Notes under the pieces: model-generated
The model's database searches: none
Told to the model about the DNA's origin: nothing
Seen by the model: only the letters and a program-made list of their open reading frames with translations
Origin: Rhodopirellula sp. P2
GTDB lineage: Bacteria; Planctomycetota; Planctomycetia; Pirellulales; Pirellulaceae
Reading direction: 5' to 3'
Assembly: GCF_028768465.1 (NCBI RefSeq)
Contig: NZ_CP118225.1
Span: 310,001-374,000 of the forward strand
Length of the DNA stretch: 64,000 nucleotides
Part shown: in pieces, positions 1 to 8,764 of the stretch
Numbering within the stretch: position 1 is the first letter of the stretch
How the letters are laid out: every line of letters begins with the position of its first letter
Program-made: the position numbers and the translations under genes

Positions 1-388
1 AGAGCGTCCAAGTCGCCTGGCTTTTGACTCCACCTTGCCGCACTCGGTCGCGAGACTTCAAGGTGGGCAGCGATCCCTGACTTCATTGATCGACGAACCT
101 GTTTGTGAATGCCTTCTCAAAAAGGATCGTGGGCGAAAGCCCCTGCCCGCCACCTTTCACACCCAATCCCCCCAGGAAGGAACCATTCGGTAAGAACCAG
201 CATGCTTTCGCGGAATGGCGCAAGCAGGCGGCTGATTGAGTCCCCCGAAGCGTAACGAGCTAGTTGATTTAGTCAGCCGGAACGCGATCGCGTCTGGTTC
301 GTTTCCGGTAACCGTGGGCGAGCGTTGGACTGTCAAAAGGTTGGTATTAACACCGCCTTGGACTGCGCAGGTTTTGTTCCTCGACTTC
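1..388. other. Left-edge region without a convincing gene
   Basis: No reading frame here has recognisable protein character. One plus-strand frame is open from base 2 to a TAA at 191-193 (63 codons) and could be the tail of a gene starting outside the window, but its translation is rich in Arg, Pro and Ser and resembles no family I know. A short frame from 236 to 478 runs into the palindromic repeat and is treated as chance. Confidence 0.4.
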
Positions 389-589
389 GCCCCAACGGGG
401 CAGCCCTATGCCAGCCCAGGGCAACGCCCTGGGTTGTGGCGGGACCAAGATGACAAAGCCCCAACGGGGCGGTCCTAGCGGATTTTGGGGAGTCTTTCTT
501 AGGGCCGCCCCGTTGGGGCTTGTGTCGGAATTTCCGTAACGAAACCCCAGGCGATGCCTGGGGCTATCTTAGAGCTGCCCCGTTGGGGC
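389..589. repeat. Inverted pair of palindromic (REP-like) repeat units
   Basis: Left arm 389-475 carries GCCCCAACGGGGC at 389-401, a CCCAGGGC/GCCCTGGG hairpin at 415-433 and GCCCCAACGGGGC again at 458-470. Right arm 502-589 carries the same three elements in reverse order and orientation: GCCCCGTTGGGGC at 507-519, a CCCCAGGC/GCCTGGGG hairpin at 545-563, GCCCCGTTGGGGC at 577-589. The whole block is therefore a large inverted repeat made of smaller hairpins. Such dispersed palindromes are common in planctomycete genomes. It lies downstream of the minus-strand response regulator gene and could also affect transcript ends. Confidence 0.8.
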
Positions 590-746
590 GTACGAAAGAA
601 CAGAAGCCAACAACGCATCATCCGTGTCAACACCAAAGATTGAACAGCCCAGGCTAGCGCCCATCGGCTGATCGTTCAACCTGAAGTCGGGAAGTCCTTT
701 CGGGAAAGTTCCTTCCCAACGAAATGAGCGTCTGCGAACGGGGAGC

Positions 747-2168
747 TCAGCTCGCAAAGTCCGCGGCTTCGATCCCCAGCGACTTCAGCTTGCTCCGCAG
801 GGTCACGCGGCTGATCCCGAGCAGAGTCGCTGCCTTGAGTTGGTTGCCAGCCGTGTGCGTGAGCACTTGACGCAACAGTTGACGCTCGGCGATGGAAATG
901 GCTTCGGCGTACAAGTTGTCCGTGCCAGCCTCAAGCCGCTCTGCAACGAATTTCTCCGAGAGAAACTCTGGGCCCGTGGAATCCTCGGCGTTTCCGCGAA
1001 CGTCACCCAGGGGCGGCAAGAAATCGGGCAACAGAACATTGCCGCGAGCGGTCAGCAACGATTGCTTCATCACGCTTTCGAGTTCACGCACATTCCCAGG
1101 CCAGTGATAGGCCCCCAGCACTTCCAGTGTCTCCGGCGCGATCGTGCGAATGTCTTTTCCGAATTCATTGCTGTAGCGGCGCAGGAAGTACTCCGCCAAC
1201 ACTCGCAGGTCATCCTCGCGTTCTCGCAGCGGCGGCAACTGAATCGTGACCACACTGAGTCGAAAGTACAGATCCGATCGAAACAGCCCTTCGGAAACCA
1301 ACTGCTTCAAATCATGATTGGTGGCGGCAATGATCCGGACATCAACCTGGATGGGTGTGTTGCCGCCGACACGTTCAAAGGTTTGATCCTGCAAGACCCG
1401 CAGCAGCTTGGCCTGAGTCATCGGCGACATATCGCCAACCTCATCCAAGAACAACGTGCCCCCATCTGCCTGCTGAAGTTTCCCGATGCGTTGCCGGTGC
1501 GCGTCGGTGAACGCTCCTTTTTCATGCCCGAAGATTTCGCTTTCCAACAACGCGTCCGGGATCGCAGCACAATTGATCGCTTGAAACGGTCCGGTGGACC
1601 GGGCGCTGTGATGGTAGATCGCTTGGGCAACGACCTCCTTGCCAGTCCCGCTTTCGCCCAGCAACAGCACCGTTAGGTTCTGCGAAGCCACACGACCGAT
1701 GGCCTTGTAGACCTCCTTCATCGCGTTGCAGCGACCGACAATCGCATCCCCCGTCGACTCTTTGTCGGCATCTGATTCGGCGAGCACTGGCTGAACGCGG
1801 ACCATCCGGCTGAGCTTGAACGCTTTGTCGAGCAGCGTCCGGATCTCGTCCAGTTCAAGTGGTTTGAACAGGTAGTCGTACGCTCCCAGCTTGGTCGCTT
1901 CGATTGCGGACTGAACCGTCCCATGCCCCGTGATGAAGATGAACGGAACTCGGGCGTCCAATTCTCGCAATCGCTTGAAGAGCTCCAACCCACTGACATC
2001 GGGCAAGCTCAAATCAATCACGACGACGTCCGGTTTTGCATCCGTAAACAATCGCTCGCCTTCGGCACCGTCTTTCGCGGTCAACACCGAAATGGTTTCG
2101 CTTGAGAATGCTCGCTCGAAGGCTTTGCAGATCGAGGCTTCGTCATCAATGACTAAGAGACTTTGCAT
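747..2168 (-). CDS. Sigma-54-dependent response regulator (NtrC/ZraR type)
   Basis: A 473-residue activator with the standard order of receiver domain, AAA+ domain and Fis-type helix-turn-helix. The receiver (about 1-120) has the acidic pair after VIDDE and phospho-acceptor Asp52 in VVIDLSLPD. The AAA+ domain has Walker A GESGTGKE (171-178) and Walker B GGTLFLDEVGDM (from 236). The sigma-54 contact loop reads GAFTDA (218-223) instead of the usual GAFTGA. The C-terminus has the HTH around ATLLGISRVTLRSKL. It starts 16 bases inside the end of the upstream histidine kinase gene, so the two are one transcription unit and almost certainly a cognate pair. The signal is unknown; the TolC-like gene further upstream is a possible target. 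Confidence 0.93.
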   Translation of the reverse strand: MQSLLVIDDEASICKAFERAFSSETISVLTAKDGAEGERLFTDAKPDVVVIDLSLPDVSGLELFKRLRELDARVPFIFITGHGTVQSAIEATKLGAYDYLFKPLELDEIRTLLDKAFKLSRMVRVQPVLAESDADKESTGDAIVGRCNAMKEVYKAIGRVASQNLTVLLLGESGTGKEVVAQAIYHHSARSTGPFQAINCAAIPDALLESEIFGHEKGAFTDAHRQRIGKLQQADGGTLFLDEVGDMSPMTQAKLLRVLQDQTFERVGGNTPIQVDVRIIAATNHDLKQLVSEGLFRSDLYFRLSVVTIQLPPLREREDDLRVLAEYFLRRYSNEFGKDIRTIAPETLEVLGAYHWPGNVRELESVMKQSLLTARGNVLLPDFLPPLGDVRGNAEDSTGPEFLSEKFVAERLEAGTDNLYAEAISIAERQLLRQVLTHTAGNQLKAATLLGISRVTLRSKLKSLGIEAADFAS

Positions 2169-3481
2169 GAGACCTTGCCACTGGAGGAGTCATTCGAGCG
2201 GTTGTTCGAACGCTTGGCCAATGGAAGGGTCAGCCGAAACTCCGCCCCCCCTTGAGCTCGATTTTCCCCTGTCAGCGTTCCATGGTGCGAGTTGGCGATC
2301 CGGCGGCAAATCCCCAAGCCAAGGCCGACGCCGGTTGGTTTGCTGGTCGAAAACGGGGTGAACAATTTGGCCAGCATGTCGTCCCGGATCCCATCCCCTG
2401 TGTCGACGACCGAAACTTCGAGTTCACCGTTGTTGGCGACCACACGAATCGTCACTTCACCGCCATCGGGCAGTGCATCCAGTGCATTGAGAGAAAGATT
2501 GAGCAGCAGTTGCTGAATCTGTGAGGCATCGCCTTCGATGTGGATGGGAGTTTCATCGCATTCCACCGTGAGCTTCACACCCTGCTGCCCACAACGTCCT
2601 TCGATCAACTGAGTGGTTTTCTGGATCACATTTTGAATTGGAAAGACCGACTGTTCGCCTTCTTCCGGACGTGCAAAATCCAACAGGCTATTCACGCTGC
2701 GTTCCATTCGCCGGATTTCCTGCTCCACCAATTCGAGGTCATCGGTCGGCAACCCCTCCTCGGCGAATTTACTGCGATTGACCTGGATAAGCATTTTGAT
2801 GGACGTCAACGGGTTGCGGATCTCATGGGCAACCCCGGTGGCCAACTGAGCGAGCGTGGTCATTTGCTGAGCCCGCAACGCCTCCGTTTCGCGAGCCATC
2901 ATCAAGCGTTCCGCTTCCGCCTGCTCCGCCGCAGTCAGGTCGCGAATGATCGCGATCCGAAGCCGCTTGGATTCCGACGGGTACTCACTCACTGACACTG
3001 CCACGGGAAACGTGCTGCCATCAGGGCGTTTGGCACTGAGTCGGAAGGAAGCGGGCAAGGAATCAAAGGAGCGGGGCAAACGATCGAGAAACGCACTCGT
3101 CATTTTGCCCACCACCTGATCCATCTCCGTTGACAACAGCTCTGTCGTCGCGCGATTGCAAGACAGGATCACTCCGTCGTGATCGAACGTCAAAATGCCC
3201 TCACTGGCGTTGGACACAATCGTTTCGCTGCGACCATGTTCTTGAACCGCAATTCGCCGCAGTGGACCAATGATGACCCACCACAGGACAGGCGCACACA
3301 CCATGGTCAACAACACGGCGTCCAAAACGGCGGTGCCGGTCTCGCCCAAGAAGTCCGGCATCACGTGCGGCAAGACCAACATCACGCCGACTTCGGCAAT
3401 GAACACCAGCATCAACACAATGCCCAAGATCCGCGCCGGCGAACGCAGGATGGAGGACAAAGCAGAAACACGGTCGGACAT
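2153..3481 (-). CDS. Membrane sensor histidine kinase with PAS domain
   Basis: About 442 residues from the ATG at 3481 (MSDRVSALSS). An upstream in-frame start at 3643 would add 54 residues of poor quality, so the inner start is preferred. Two transmembrane helices follow the N-terminus (LGIVLMLVFIAEVGVMLVL and a second ending near WWVIIGPLRR), then a PAS domain (SEGILTFDHDGVILSCNRAT), a HisKA box with phospho-acceptor His in GVAHEIRNPLTS, and a HATPase domain with the N box (LNLSLNALDAL) and G boxes (DTGDGI, GVGLGLGI). This is the NtrB/ZraS-type architecture. Its end overlaps the start of the sigma-54 response regulator by 16 bases. The very short loop between the helices suggests sensing within the membrane or by the PAS domain. 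Confidence 0.92.
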   Translation of the reverse strand: MSDRVSALSSILRSPARILGIVLMLVFIAEVGVMLVLPHVMPDFLGETGTAVLDAVLLTMVCAPVLWWVIIGPLRRIAVQEHGRSETIVSNASEGILTFDHDGVILSCNRATTELLSTEMDQVVGKMTSAFLDRLPRSFDSLPASFRLSAKRPDGSTFPVAVSVSEYPSESKRLRIAIIRDLTAAEQAEAERLMMARETEALRAQQMTTLAQLATGVAHEIRNPLTSIKMLIQVNRSKFAEEGLPTDDLELVEQEIRRMERSVNSLLDFARPEEGEQSVFPIQNVIQKTTQLIEGRCGQQGVKLTVECDETPIHIEGDASQIQQLLLNLSLNALDALPDGGEVTIRVVANNGELEVSVVDTGDGIRDDMLAKLFTPFSTSKPTGVGLGLGICRRIANSHHGTLTGENRAQGGAEFRLTLPLAKRSNNRSNDSSSGKVSCKVS

Positions 3482-4023
3482 ACGCCAAAACTGATCGAAG
3501 CGAGGAAAGCGGGCAGTCGTGTTGGATGAGTGACTCAGACGGGGCGGATGTTCGCCACAACCATCCGCAGAGGTGGTCACCCCGCGGTCCAATGCCTGCT
3601 CCAATCGACTCGACGACTGCCATTCTACCAATGATTTCGACACTCAACATCTCGCCGATAGCGGCCAGCCAATCAGGATGCCGGCCGAGGATGTGACAGC
3701 GAGACCCACGCACTCTCGCTCCGATGCCACTCATCAAGCAAGCGATGTGCCGCTCCACCATCCCAGTCGCCTCGAAGCGGCGGGCGGGCCAGCATGGCCC
3801 ACTCCGACGGGCATCTGGCATGCAAATGCCAAACGATCACGTCGTTGCCTTGGCTGCGAACCGACGAGCGTTGGAAAGTTTCTGTCCATGGGTGTGAACA
3901 GCTTTTATCTCCCAACACTCCACGTCGGCTGAACGCGATTCAGCCGACGTTCATGACTTGCTCGCCCCGGGTGACTCGCTGCAGGAGTCCCCCGAACACC
4001 GCGAAAGCAGACTTTGGTTTTGC
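3482..4023. other. Non-coding stretch upstream of the kinase gene
   Basis: About 540 bases lie between the end of the TolC-like gene and the start of the kinase gene, both on the minus strand. Short frames exist on both strands but none has a good start, ribosome site or recognisable protein. The length suggests the kinase/regulator pair has its own promoter. No sigma-54 (GG-N10-GC) site with good flanks was found on the minus strand. Confidence 0.4.
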
Positions 4024-5589
4024 CTACTGCCCGCCAAAGGATGCACCGCGGATGCCATCCCCGTCGGTGTAGTCGATTGGCGAATCCAGTCCGCCGGTCA
4101 GCAACAGACCGTCCATTTTGGACGCGGCCTGGGCCAGGTTGCCGCGAGCCTGAATCAAACGAATCGAAGACTCATAATAACTGCGGCGGACAATCAGCAC
4201 CTGCAGGAACTCCAACTCGCCAGCTCGATAGGCTTCCTCGGACAGTTCCAGACTCTTCTTCGCTTGCGGGATGATCTCGTCTTCGTACTTGCGAACCGAT
4301 TTCATCGCGGAATCAAATTCCTGTGCCGCACGGGCCAAACGCGAGCGGATCGACTGTTCAATGCGTTGGACCTCTTGAGTCGCTCGAACATAGTCGGCGT
4401 ACGCCGCGGAAATGTTCCCGGAGTTCTTGTTCCAAACCGGAATCGGAGCCGACAACTGCAGGTTGAGCATCCCGTGTTCGGTCGCCTCGTCGTAGCCTGC
4501 TCCCAGTTGAGCGGTCACATTGGAGATCGGCTGCGCCTTTTGACGCCGCACGAGGGCTTGCTTCTCGCACACGATCGCTTGGGCGGCGGTGAGCTCTGGA
4601 CTCTGCGCCAAGATTTCCTGGTAGGTGGTTTCCCAGTCCGGAGTCGTCAGCGGAGTGTCCAGTTCAGCCACCAACCTGGCGGGCGTCGACACTTGCAGTC
4701 CAGCGATGGCGGCCAAGTCTTTCCAGGCCCCCAGGTATGCCACCTCGGCTTGCTCCGCTGCCAACGTGACTTCGCTCAGCAGCGTTCGTGCTTGCAGCGT
4801 TTCTATCAACGTGCCTTCTTCCGCATTCTGGCGGTCCTCGGCAACCTGGACACCGCGAAGTGCCACACCAGCAAACTGCCGCGTCGCGTCGACTTGTTGT
4901 TGGGCGGCGATCGCTTCGAAGAAACGCACGCGAACATCCGTCAAGACACGGTACCGCTGCGTCTCACCCTCCGCCGCCTGAGCTCGTTGGGTGTGACCGA
5001 GCACTTCTCGGTTGAGCCCCAACTTGTTGCCACGCACAAATTCCTGTTCGACATAGATGCCGTGTTGGTCGGTGCCCCGGTCTGCGATCTGCTGACCAAA
5101 GTATCCCAGCGTCGGATTGGGGCGAGTCCCGACTTGCGAACGCAATCCAGCCGCTTTGCTGGTGGTTGCGTGGGCCGATTGAATCGCAGGGTTGTTGCCC
5201 AAGGCCATCGCTTCGATGTCGGCGAGTGTGTAGACCGCCGCATCGGAGACCTCGCCCTCGTTGGACATGCCCTCGGCTTCCCATGGCTCAGCCCGCTCAA
5301 TGACAAATGTCGGGAACGATGGCGGATCGCCAGTGTGCGAGTTCGCGTCACCTTCGCCGCTGGCGTCAGCCTCCACATCGTCGAAGCCACCTCCCGTTTC
5401 GAACTCGTCGTCGAAGTACGCGACGGTATCGATGGAAGGTGGGGCAGCGTCATCGACCGACACAACCTGCGAAGGCAGAGACTCGATGTTCGTTTGACGG
5501 ACCAGTTGCTTGGACGGGGCATTCACTCCCGCGCAACCGGAAATTGCTAACAGGCAAGAAAACGTGATGGGAAAGGTCAGCTTGGTCAT
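4024..5589 (-). CDS. TolC-family outer-membrane efflux lipoprotein
   Basis: 521 residues from ATG 5589; a second ATG six codons upstream (5607) is less likely because the signal peptide begins at MTKLTFPITF. A lipobox LAISGC places the acylated Cys at residue 19. After a Pro/Asp/Glu-rich linker of about 90 residues come two long alpha-helical repeats typical of TolC/CusC proteins: ALGNNPAIQSAHA starts the first and ILAQSPELTAAQ the second, with the beta-strand segments NPTLGYFG and VTAQLGAGYD in matching positions. The family forms the outer-membrane channel of RND or ABC efflux systems. No membrane fusion protein or pump gene is adjacent, so this is an orphan channel, perhaps controlled by the downstream two-component pair. 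Confidence 0.9.
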   Translation of the reverse strand: MTKLTFPITFSCLLAISGCAGVNAPSKQLVRQTNIESLPSQVVSVDDAAPPSIDTVAYFDDEFETGGGFDDVEADASGEGDANSHTGDPPSFPTFVIERAEPWEAEGMSNEGEVSDAAVYTLADIEAMALGNNPAIQSAHATTSKAAGLRSQVGTRPNPTLGYFGQQIADRGTDQHGIYVEQEFVRGNKLGLNREVLGHTQRAQAAEGETQRYRVLTDVRVRFFEAIAAQQQVDATRQFAGVALRGVQVAEDRQNAEEGTLIETLQARTLLSEVTLAAEQAEVAYLGAWKDLAAIAGLQVSTPARLVAELDTPLTTPDWETTYQEILAQSPELTAAQAIVCEKQALVRRQKAQPISNVTAQLGAGYDEATEHGMLNLQLSAPIPVWNKNSGNISAAYADYVRATQEVQRIEQSIRSRLARAAQEFDSAMKSVRKYEDEIIPQAKKSLELSEEAYRAGELEFLQVLIVRRSYYESSIRLIQARGNLAQAASKMDGLLLTGGLDSPIDYTDGDGIRGASFGGQ

Positions 5590-5946
5590 GGCATCCGTGC
5601 ATCGCAAGAGAGTGATTGAGAACCAGCGAAACGCCCCCCGCTTCCTTGCTGGTTGGATTTCCGTTGTGTTTGTTGTGAATGCCTTGTTGAGTTCAATCGG
5701 TTCAACCGCTGCGAACCTTTGCAGCGAGACAACTCAAACACCCGAATCACCCCTTGGTTGATCGGCGAACCCTCACAGCTGGAAATGCCCGCACAGCTAG
5801 CAAAGATTGCCAAGGCCGGTGTGAACGTCTCAGAACGCCTGCATCTGCTGGCGGCCCTCTTCCTCCACCAATGAATTCCTACACGCTCAGTCGCTCTGCC
5901 ATGCCTCAACGTCCCTTTCCAGCGAGCAGATATCCGTTCCAGTAAG
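5590..5946. other. Divergent intergenic region
   Basis: About 350 bases between the minus-strand TolC-like gene and the plus-strand SGNH hydrolase gene. It must hold both promoters. I see no strong hairpin, repeat or convincing small gene. Confidence 0.4.
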
Positions 5947-7278
5947 ATGTGGATCCTGCCATGGATGCTCCTGCCATTTCTCCCTCCTGCCCCCGCCTTC
6001 TTGATGTCCCCAATCATGCGCCTTGTCGCTCTCCTGACGTTTCTCTCTGTCGCCGCGGTCCAGGCCCACGGAGACTTCCCTCTTCGCGACGCCGTGGAAT
6101 GTCACCCACGTGCTGGGCTGCCAAACTTCATCGCCAAAGTCAAAGCGGGCGAGTCCGTTCGCGTGGCCTACCTCGGTGGCAGCATCACCGCCGCTCCGGG
6201 TTGGCGGATTCAATCGCGGGAGTGGTTGCAAGCACAATTCCCCGATGCCACCGTGAACGAGATCCATGCCGCGATTGGTGGCACCGGGTCCGACCTCGGT
6301 GTGTTTCGCCTGCAGCGTGATGCGTTGCAACACGATCCCGATTTGCTGTTCGTGGAGTTTGCAGTCAACGATGGCGGTGCCGCCCCGGAACGAATCCACC
6401 GTTCCATGGAGGGAATCATCCGGCAAACCTGGGCCGCGAATCCAGCGACCGACATCTGTTTTGTCTACACACTGACGCAGCCGATGCTGCCTGACTTGAA
6501 AGCCGGCAAGATGCCTCGTGCCGCCAGTGCGATGGAAGATTTGGCCGATCACTATTCCATCCCGTCGATTCATTTCGGCGTCGAAGTCGCCCGTTTGGAA
6601 TCCGCCGGCAAACTCATTTTCAAAGCTCCGAAGCCCGCCGACATGGCTGCGGAACCGATGGTGTTCTCGACCGATGGCGTTCACCCCCACGTCGAAACGG
6701 GGCATCGTCTTTACACCCAAACCATCGCCCGATCATGGCCGCAGATCACCGCAGCAAGCCAAGACGCGAAGCCTCATGCGATCGGAAAGCCACTTCGCGA
6801 GGACAACTGGGAACAAGCCAAAATGGTGGCGATCCAGCCCGAGATGTTGACTGGGAACTGGACCAAACTCCCCTCGGATCATGCCTTGGCCAAACGCTTT
6901 CAACGGAACATGCCCGAACTCTATCAAGCGAACGAACCCGGCGCCCGCCTCGAATTCACGTTCGAGGGAACTCATGCCGGTGTGTTCGATCTACTGGGAC
7001 CCGATGGGGGCGAAGTCCGTGTTGATCTCGATGGCAAGCAAGCCACTCGCAATCGAATCGATGGCTATTGCACCTACCACCGCATGGCAACTCTGAACGT
7101 TGGCTCGGATCTCGAACCTGCCCAGCACACCGTCAAAATGGAATTGACACCGAACCAACTGGACAAGCGAGAAATCCTCTTTGAACGCAACCGAGGCGAC
7201 TTCGACGCCAAGCCCGACAAGTACCAAGGTCGCACCTGGTACGCATCCTCGCTGATGCTGATCGGTGACTTGAAGTGA
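5947..7278 (+). CDS. Secreted SGNH/GDSL-family hydrolase
   Basis: Up to 443 residues. The start is uncertain: ATGs at 5947, 6004 and 6016 are in frame, and a clean signal peptide (MRLVALLTFLSVAAVQA) begins at 6016. The SGNH blocks are clear: block I around YLGGSITAAPGW with the nucleophile Ser, block II Gly in IGGTGSDLG, block III Asn in EFAVNDGG, and block V Asp/His in STDGVHPH. These enzymes are esterases, often acting on acetylated carbohydrates. The C-terminal 150 residues (from about LPSDHALAKRF) look like an added beta-rich domain (FEGTHAGVFDLLGPDGGEVRVD), similar in type to the CBM-like modules of planctomycete carbohydrate esterases. The gene stands alone on its strand. Confidence 0.85.
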   Translation: MWILPWMLLPFLPPAPAFLMSPIMRLVALLTFLSVAAVQAHGDFPLRDAVECHPRAGLPNFIAKVKAGESVRVAYLGGSITAAPGWRIQSREWLQAQFPDATVNEIHAAIGGTGSDLGVFRLQRDALQHDPDLLFVEFAVNDGGAAPERIHRSMEGIIRQTWAANPATDICFVYTLTQPMLPDLKAGKMPRAASAMEDLADHYSIPSIHFGVEVARLESAGKLIFKAPKPADMAAEPMVFSTDGVHPHVETGHRLYTQTIARSWPQITAASQDAKPHAIGKPLREDNWEQAKMVAIQPEMLTGNWTKLPSDHALAKRFQRNMPELYQANEPGARLEFTFEGTHAGVFDLLGPDGGEVRVDLDGKQATRNRIDGYCTYHRMATLNVGSDLEPAQHTVKMELTPNQLDKREILFERNRGDFDAKPDKYQGRTWYASSLMLIGDLK

Positions 7279-7447
7279 GCCGCGATCGGCAGCTCCACCA
7301 GCCTGCCAAGGAAGATGAAGCAAACTTTAACTTCGCTTCAGCCACACTTCATTCAGCTTGCATACCATTTTCTTCCGTCGACTGGAGAACCGGAATTCCC
7401 TGTTCTCGCAGTCGCTGGAATTCACTTCCCCTGCAAGGAGTCCGAAA

Positions 7448-7924
7448 ATGAAATCGCTACTGCTGAGTTCTCTCGTCGCCACAATGCTCGTCCCGCTCGG
7501 CTGGACCACCACCAACGTTGTCAACGGACAATTCGCTGGCGGCACGTGGCTCTCGGTGATCGAAATTGTCCAGAGTCTAGAAAAAGACGGATACGGCCCA
7601 TTCACGGAACTCTCGATGGACGATGGCAACTGGGAAGTCGAAACGCACAAGGCAAACGAGTCCGTCGAACTGATGGTCGACCCGGTCACCGGCAAAGTGC
7701 TGTCCGAACATCACGATGATCCCGACACACCGCCACCCGCGGGCGCGATGCCGCTGTCGAAGTTGCTCAAAACGGTAAAAAAGAACGGCAACACTCAACA
7801 GATCCACGAAGTCTCTTTCGAACGTCGCTACTGGGAAATCGAAGCGTTCCGAAATGGACAAAAGCGAGAATTGCATGTTGATCCCATCACAGCCAAAATC
7901 ATCGCGGATCGTATCGATGACTGA
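7448..7924 (+). CDS. Small secreted protein with two PepSY-like repeats
   Basis: 158 residues from ATG 7448, which has an AAGGAG ribosome site about 6-10 bases upstream. An upstream in-frame ATG at 7358 lacks this. A signal peptide (MKSLLLSSLVATMLVPLGW) is followed by two copies of a PepSY-type unit: SVIEIVQSLEKDGYGPFTEL...WEVETHK...ELMVDPVTGKVLSEH, then LSKLLKTVKKNG...WEIEAFRNG...ELHVDPITAKIIADR. PepSY units are small periplasmic domains associated with protease inhibition or metal and redox proteins. No partner gene is adjacent. Confidence 0.8.
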   Translation: MKSLLLSSLVATMLVPLGWTTTNVVNGQFAGGTWLSVIEIVQSLEKDGYGPFTELSMDDGNWEVETHKANESVELMVDPVTGKVLSEHHDDPDTPPPAGAMPLSKLLKTVKKNGNTQQIHEVSFERRYWEIEAFRNGQKRELHVDPITAKIIADRIDD

Positions 7925-7927
7925 GAC

Positions 7928-7947
7928 GGCCTCTTTCGAAAGAGGCC
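7928..7947 (+). terminator. Hairpin terminator after the PepSY gene
   Basis: A perfect 20-base palindrome (GGCCTCTTTC / GAAAGAGGCC) begins four bases after the stop codon. The T-run is weak (TTCTTT about 10 bases later). Confidence 0.6.
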
Positions 7948-8026
7948 ACACACCTTCTTTCCCGGGGCGAAACCCAGACACCAGCCACCATTTTCCCGAA
8001 CTTCCCGGAGGGAATGCAGAGGGTAG

Positions 8027-8056
8027 CCGGCGGTCGAGCGAAGCGAACACCGCCGG
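8027..8056. repeat. Short hairpin repeat with GAGCGAAGCGA loop
   Basis: Arms CCGGCGGT (8027-8034) and ACCGCCGG (8049-8056) flank CGAGCGAAGCGAAC. A related GTCGAGCGAAGCGAGG string occurs at about 52496-52513, so this is probably one member of a dispersed repeat class. Confidence 0.55.
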
Positions 8057-8104
8057 GAAGGGATCCATCCCCCAAGAACCTCCCTCGAAAACAGGCATGC
8101 CCCG

Positions 8105-8659
8105 ATGAAATCCGAGAGAGAAAAAATGCTCGCCGGCGAGCTTTATGATGCGAGCGATCCAGAATTGGCGGAAGCCCGCCTGGTCGCTCGCGAACGTTGC
8201 CACCAGCTCAACCACAGCTCGCCTCGCGAAGAAGCACTTCGCCGCAGCATTTTGAAAGAACTGTTTGCCAGCGGCGGCGATTCGGTTTGGTTGGAACCTC
8301 CGTTCCACTGCGATTACGGGACGAACATCCATCTCGGCAAACAGGTTTACTTCAACTTCGATTGCGTGATCCTGGATGTCTGCGATGTGCGAATCGGAGA
8401 CTTTGTCTTCATTGCTCCTGGCGTCCACATCTACACGGCAACGCATCCTCTCGAATCCCACCTGCGACGAACCCAAGAGTACGGCCAACCAATCACCATC
8501 GGGAACGACGTTTGGATCGGGGGGAAAGCAATCCTATGTCCGGGCGTCACCATCGGTGACCGCAGCGTGATCGGTGCCGGCAGCGTGGTGACCAAAGACG
8601 TGCCCGCTGGGTCTCTCGTCGCTGGCAATCCAGCCAAGGTGATCCGAGAAATCACTTAG
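8105..8659 (+). CDS. Maltose/galactoside O-acetyltransferase-like enzyme (Maa/LacA family)
   Basis: 184 residues, the usual length for this family. The N-terminal helical cap EKMLAGELYDASDPEL is the Maa signature. The left-handed beta helix has hexapeptide repeats (IGDFVFIAPGVHIYTATHPL, IGNDVWIGGKAILCPGVTIG, IGAGSVVTKDVPAGSLVAGNPA). The catalytic His lies in ATHPL. The family transfers acetyl from acetyl-CoA to sugar hydroxyls in the cytoplasm. The substrate cannot be told from sequence, and no sugar operon surrounds it. Confidence 0.93.
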   Translation: MKSEREKMLAGELYDASDPELAEARLVARERCHQLNHSSPREEALRRSILKELFASGGDSVWLEPPFHCDYGTNIHLGKQVYFNFDCVILDVCDVRIGDFVFIAPGVHIYTATHPLESHLRRTQEYGQPITIGNDVWIGGKAILCPGVTIGDRSVIGAGSVVTKDVPAGSLVAGNPAKVIREIT

Positions 8660-8764
8660 CACGATCTTCTCTCTGCGTTGAATCGCGACGATCGACGTCC
8701 AGGCCTCCATCCACCGTTCTCTCAAACGATGAATGGATCGACCATTGCTCAACCGGTGCGTCAC

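Noticed and set aside
2-193. Open plus-strand frame running in from the left edge
   Set aside because: 63 codons with no recognisable protein character; too little to call a gene tail.
236-478. Short frame at the left edge
   Set aside because: Its second half is made of the palindromic repeat and the rest has no protein features.
840-1676. A 278-codon plus-strand frame
   Set aside because: Antisense to the AAA+ domain of the response regulator; no domain and no ribosome site.
3958-5550. A 530-codon plus-strand frame opposite the TolC-like gene
   Set aside because: It is the complement of a clear TolC-family protein. The translation is rich in Arg, Leu and Gln with no motif, as expected for an antisense frame in GC-rich coding DNA.
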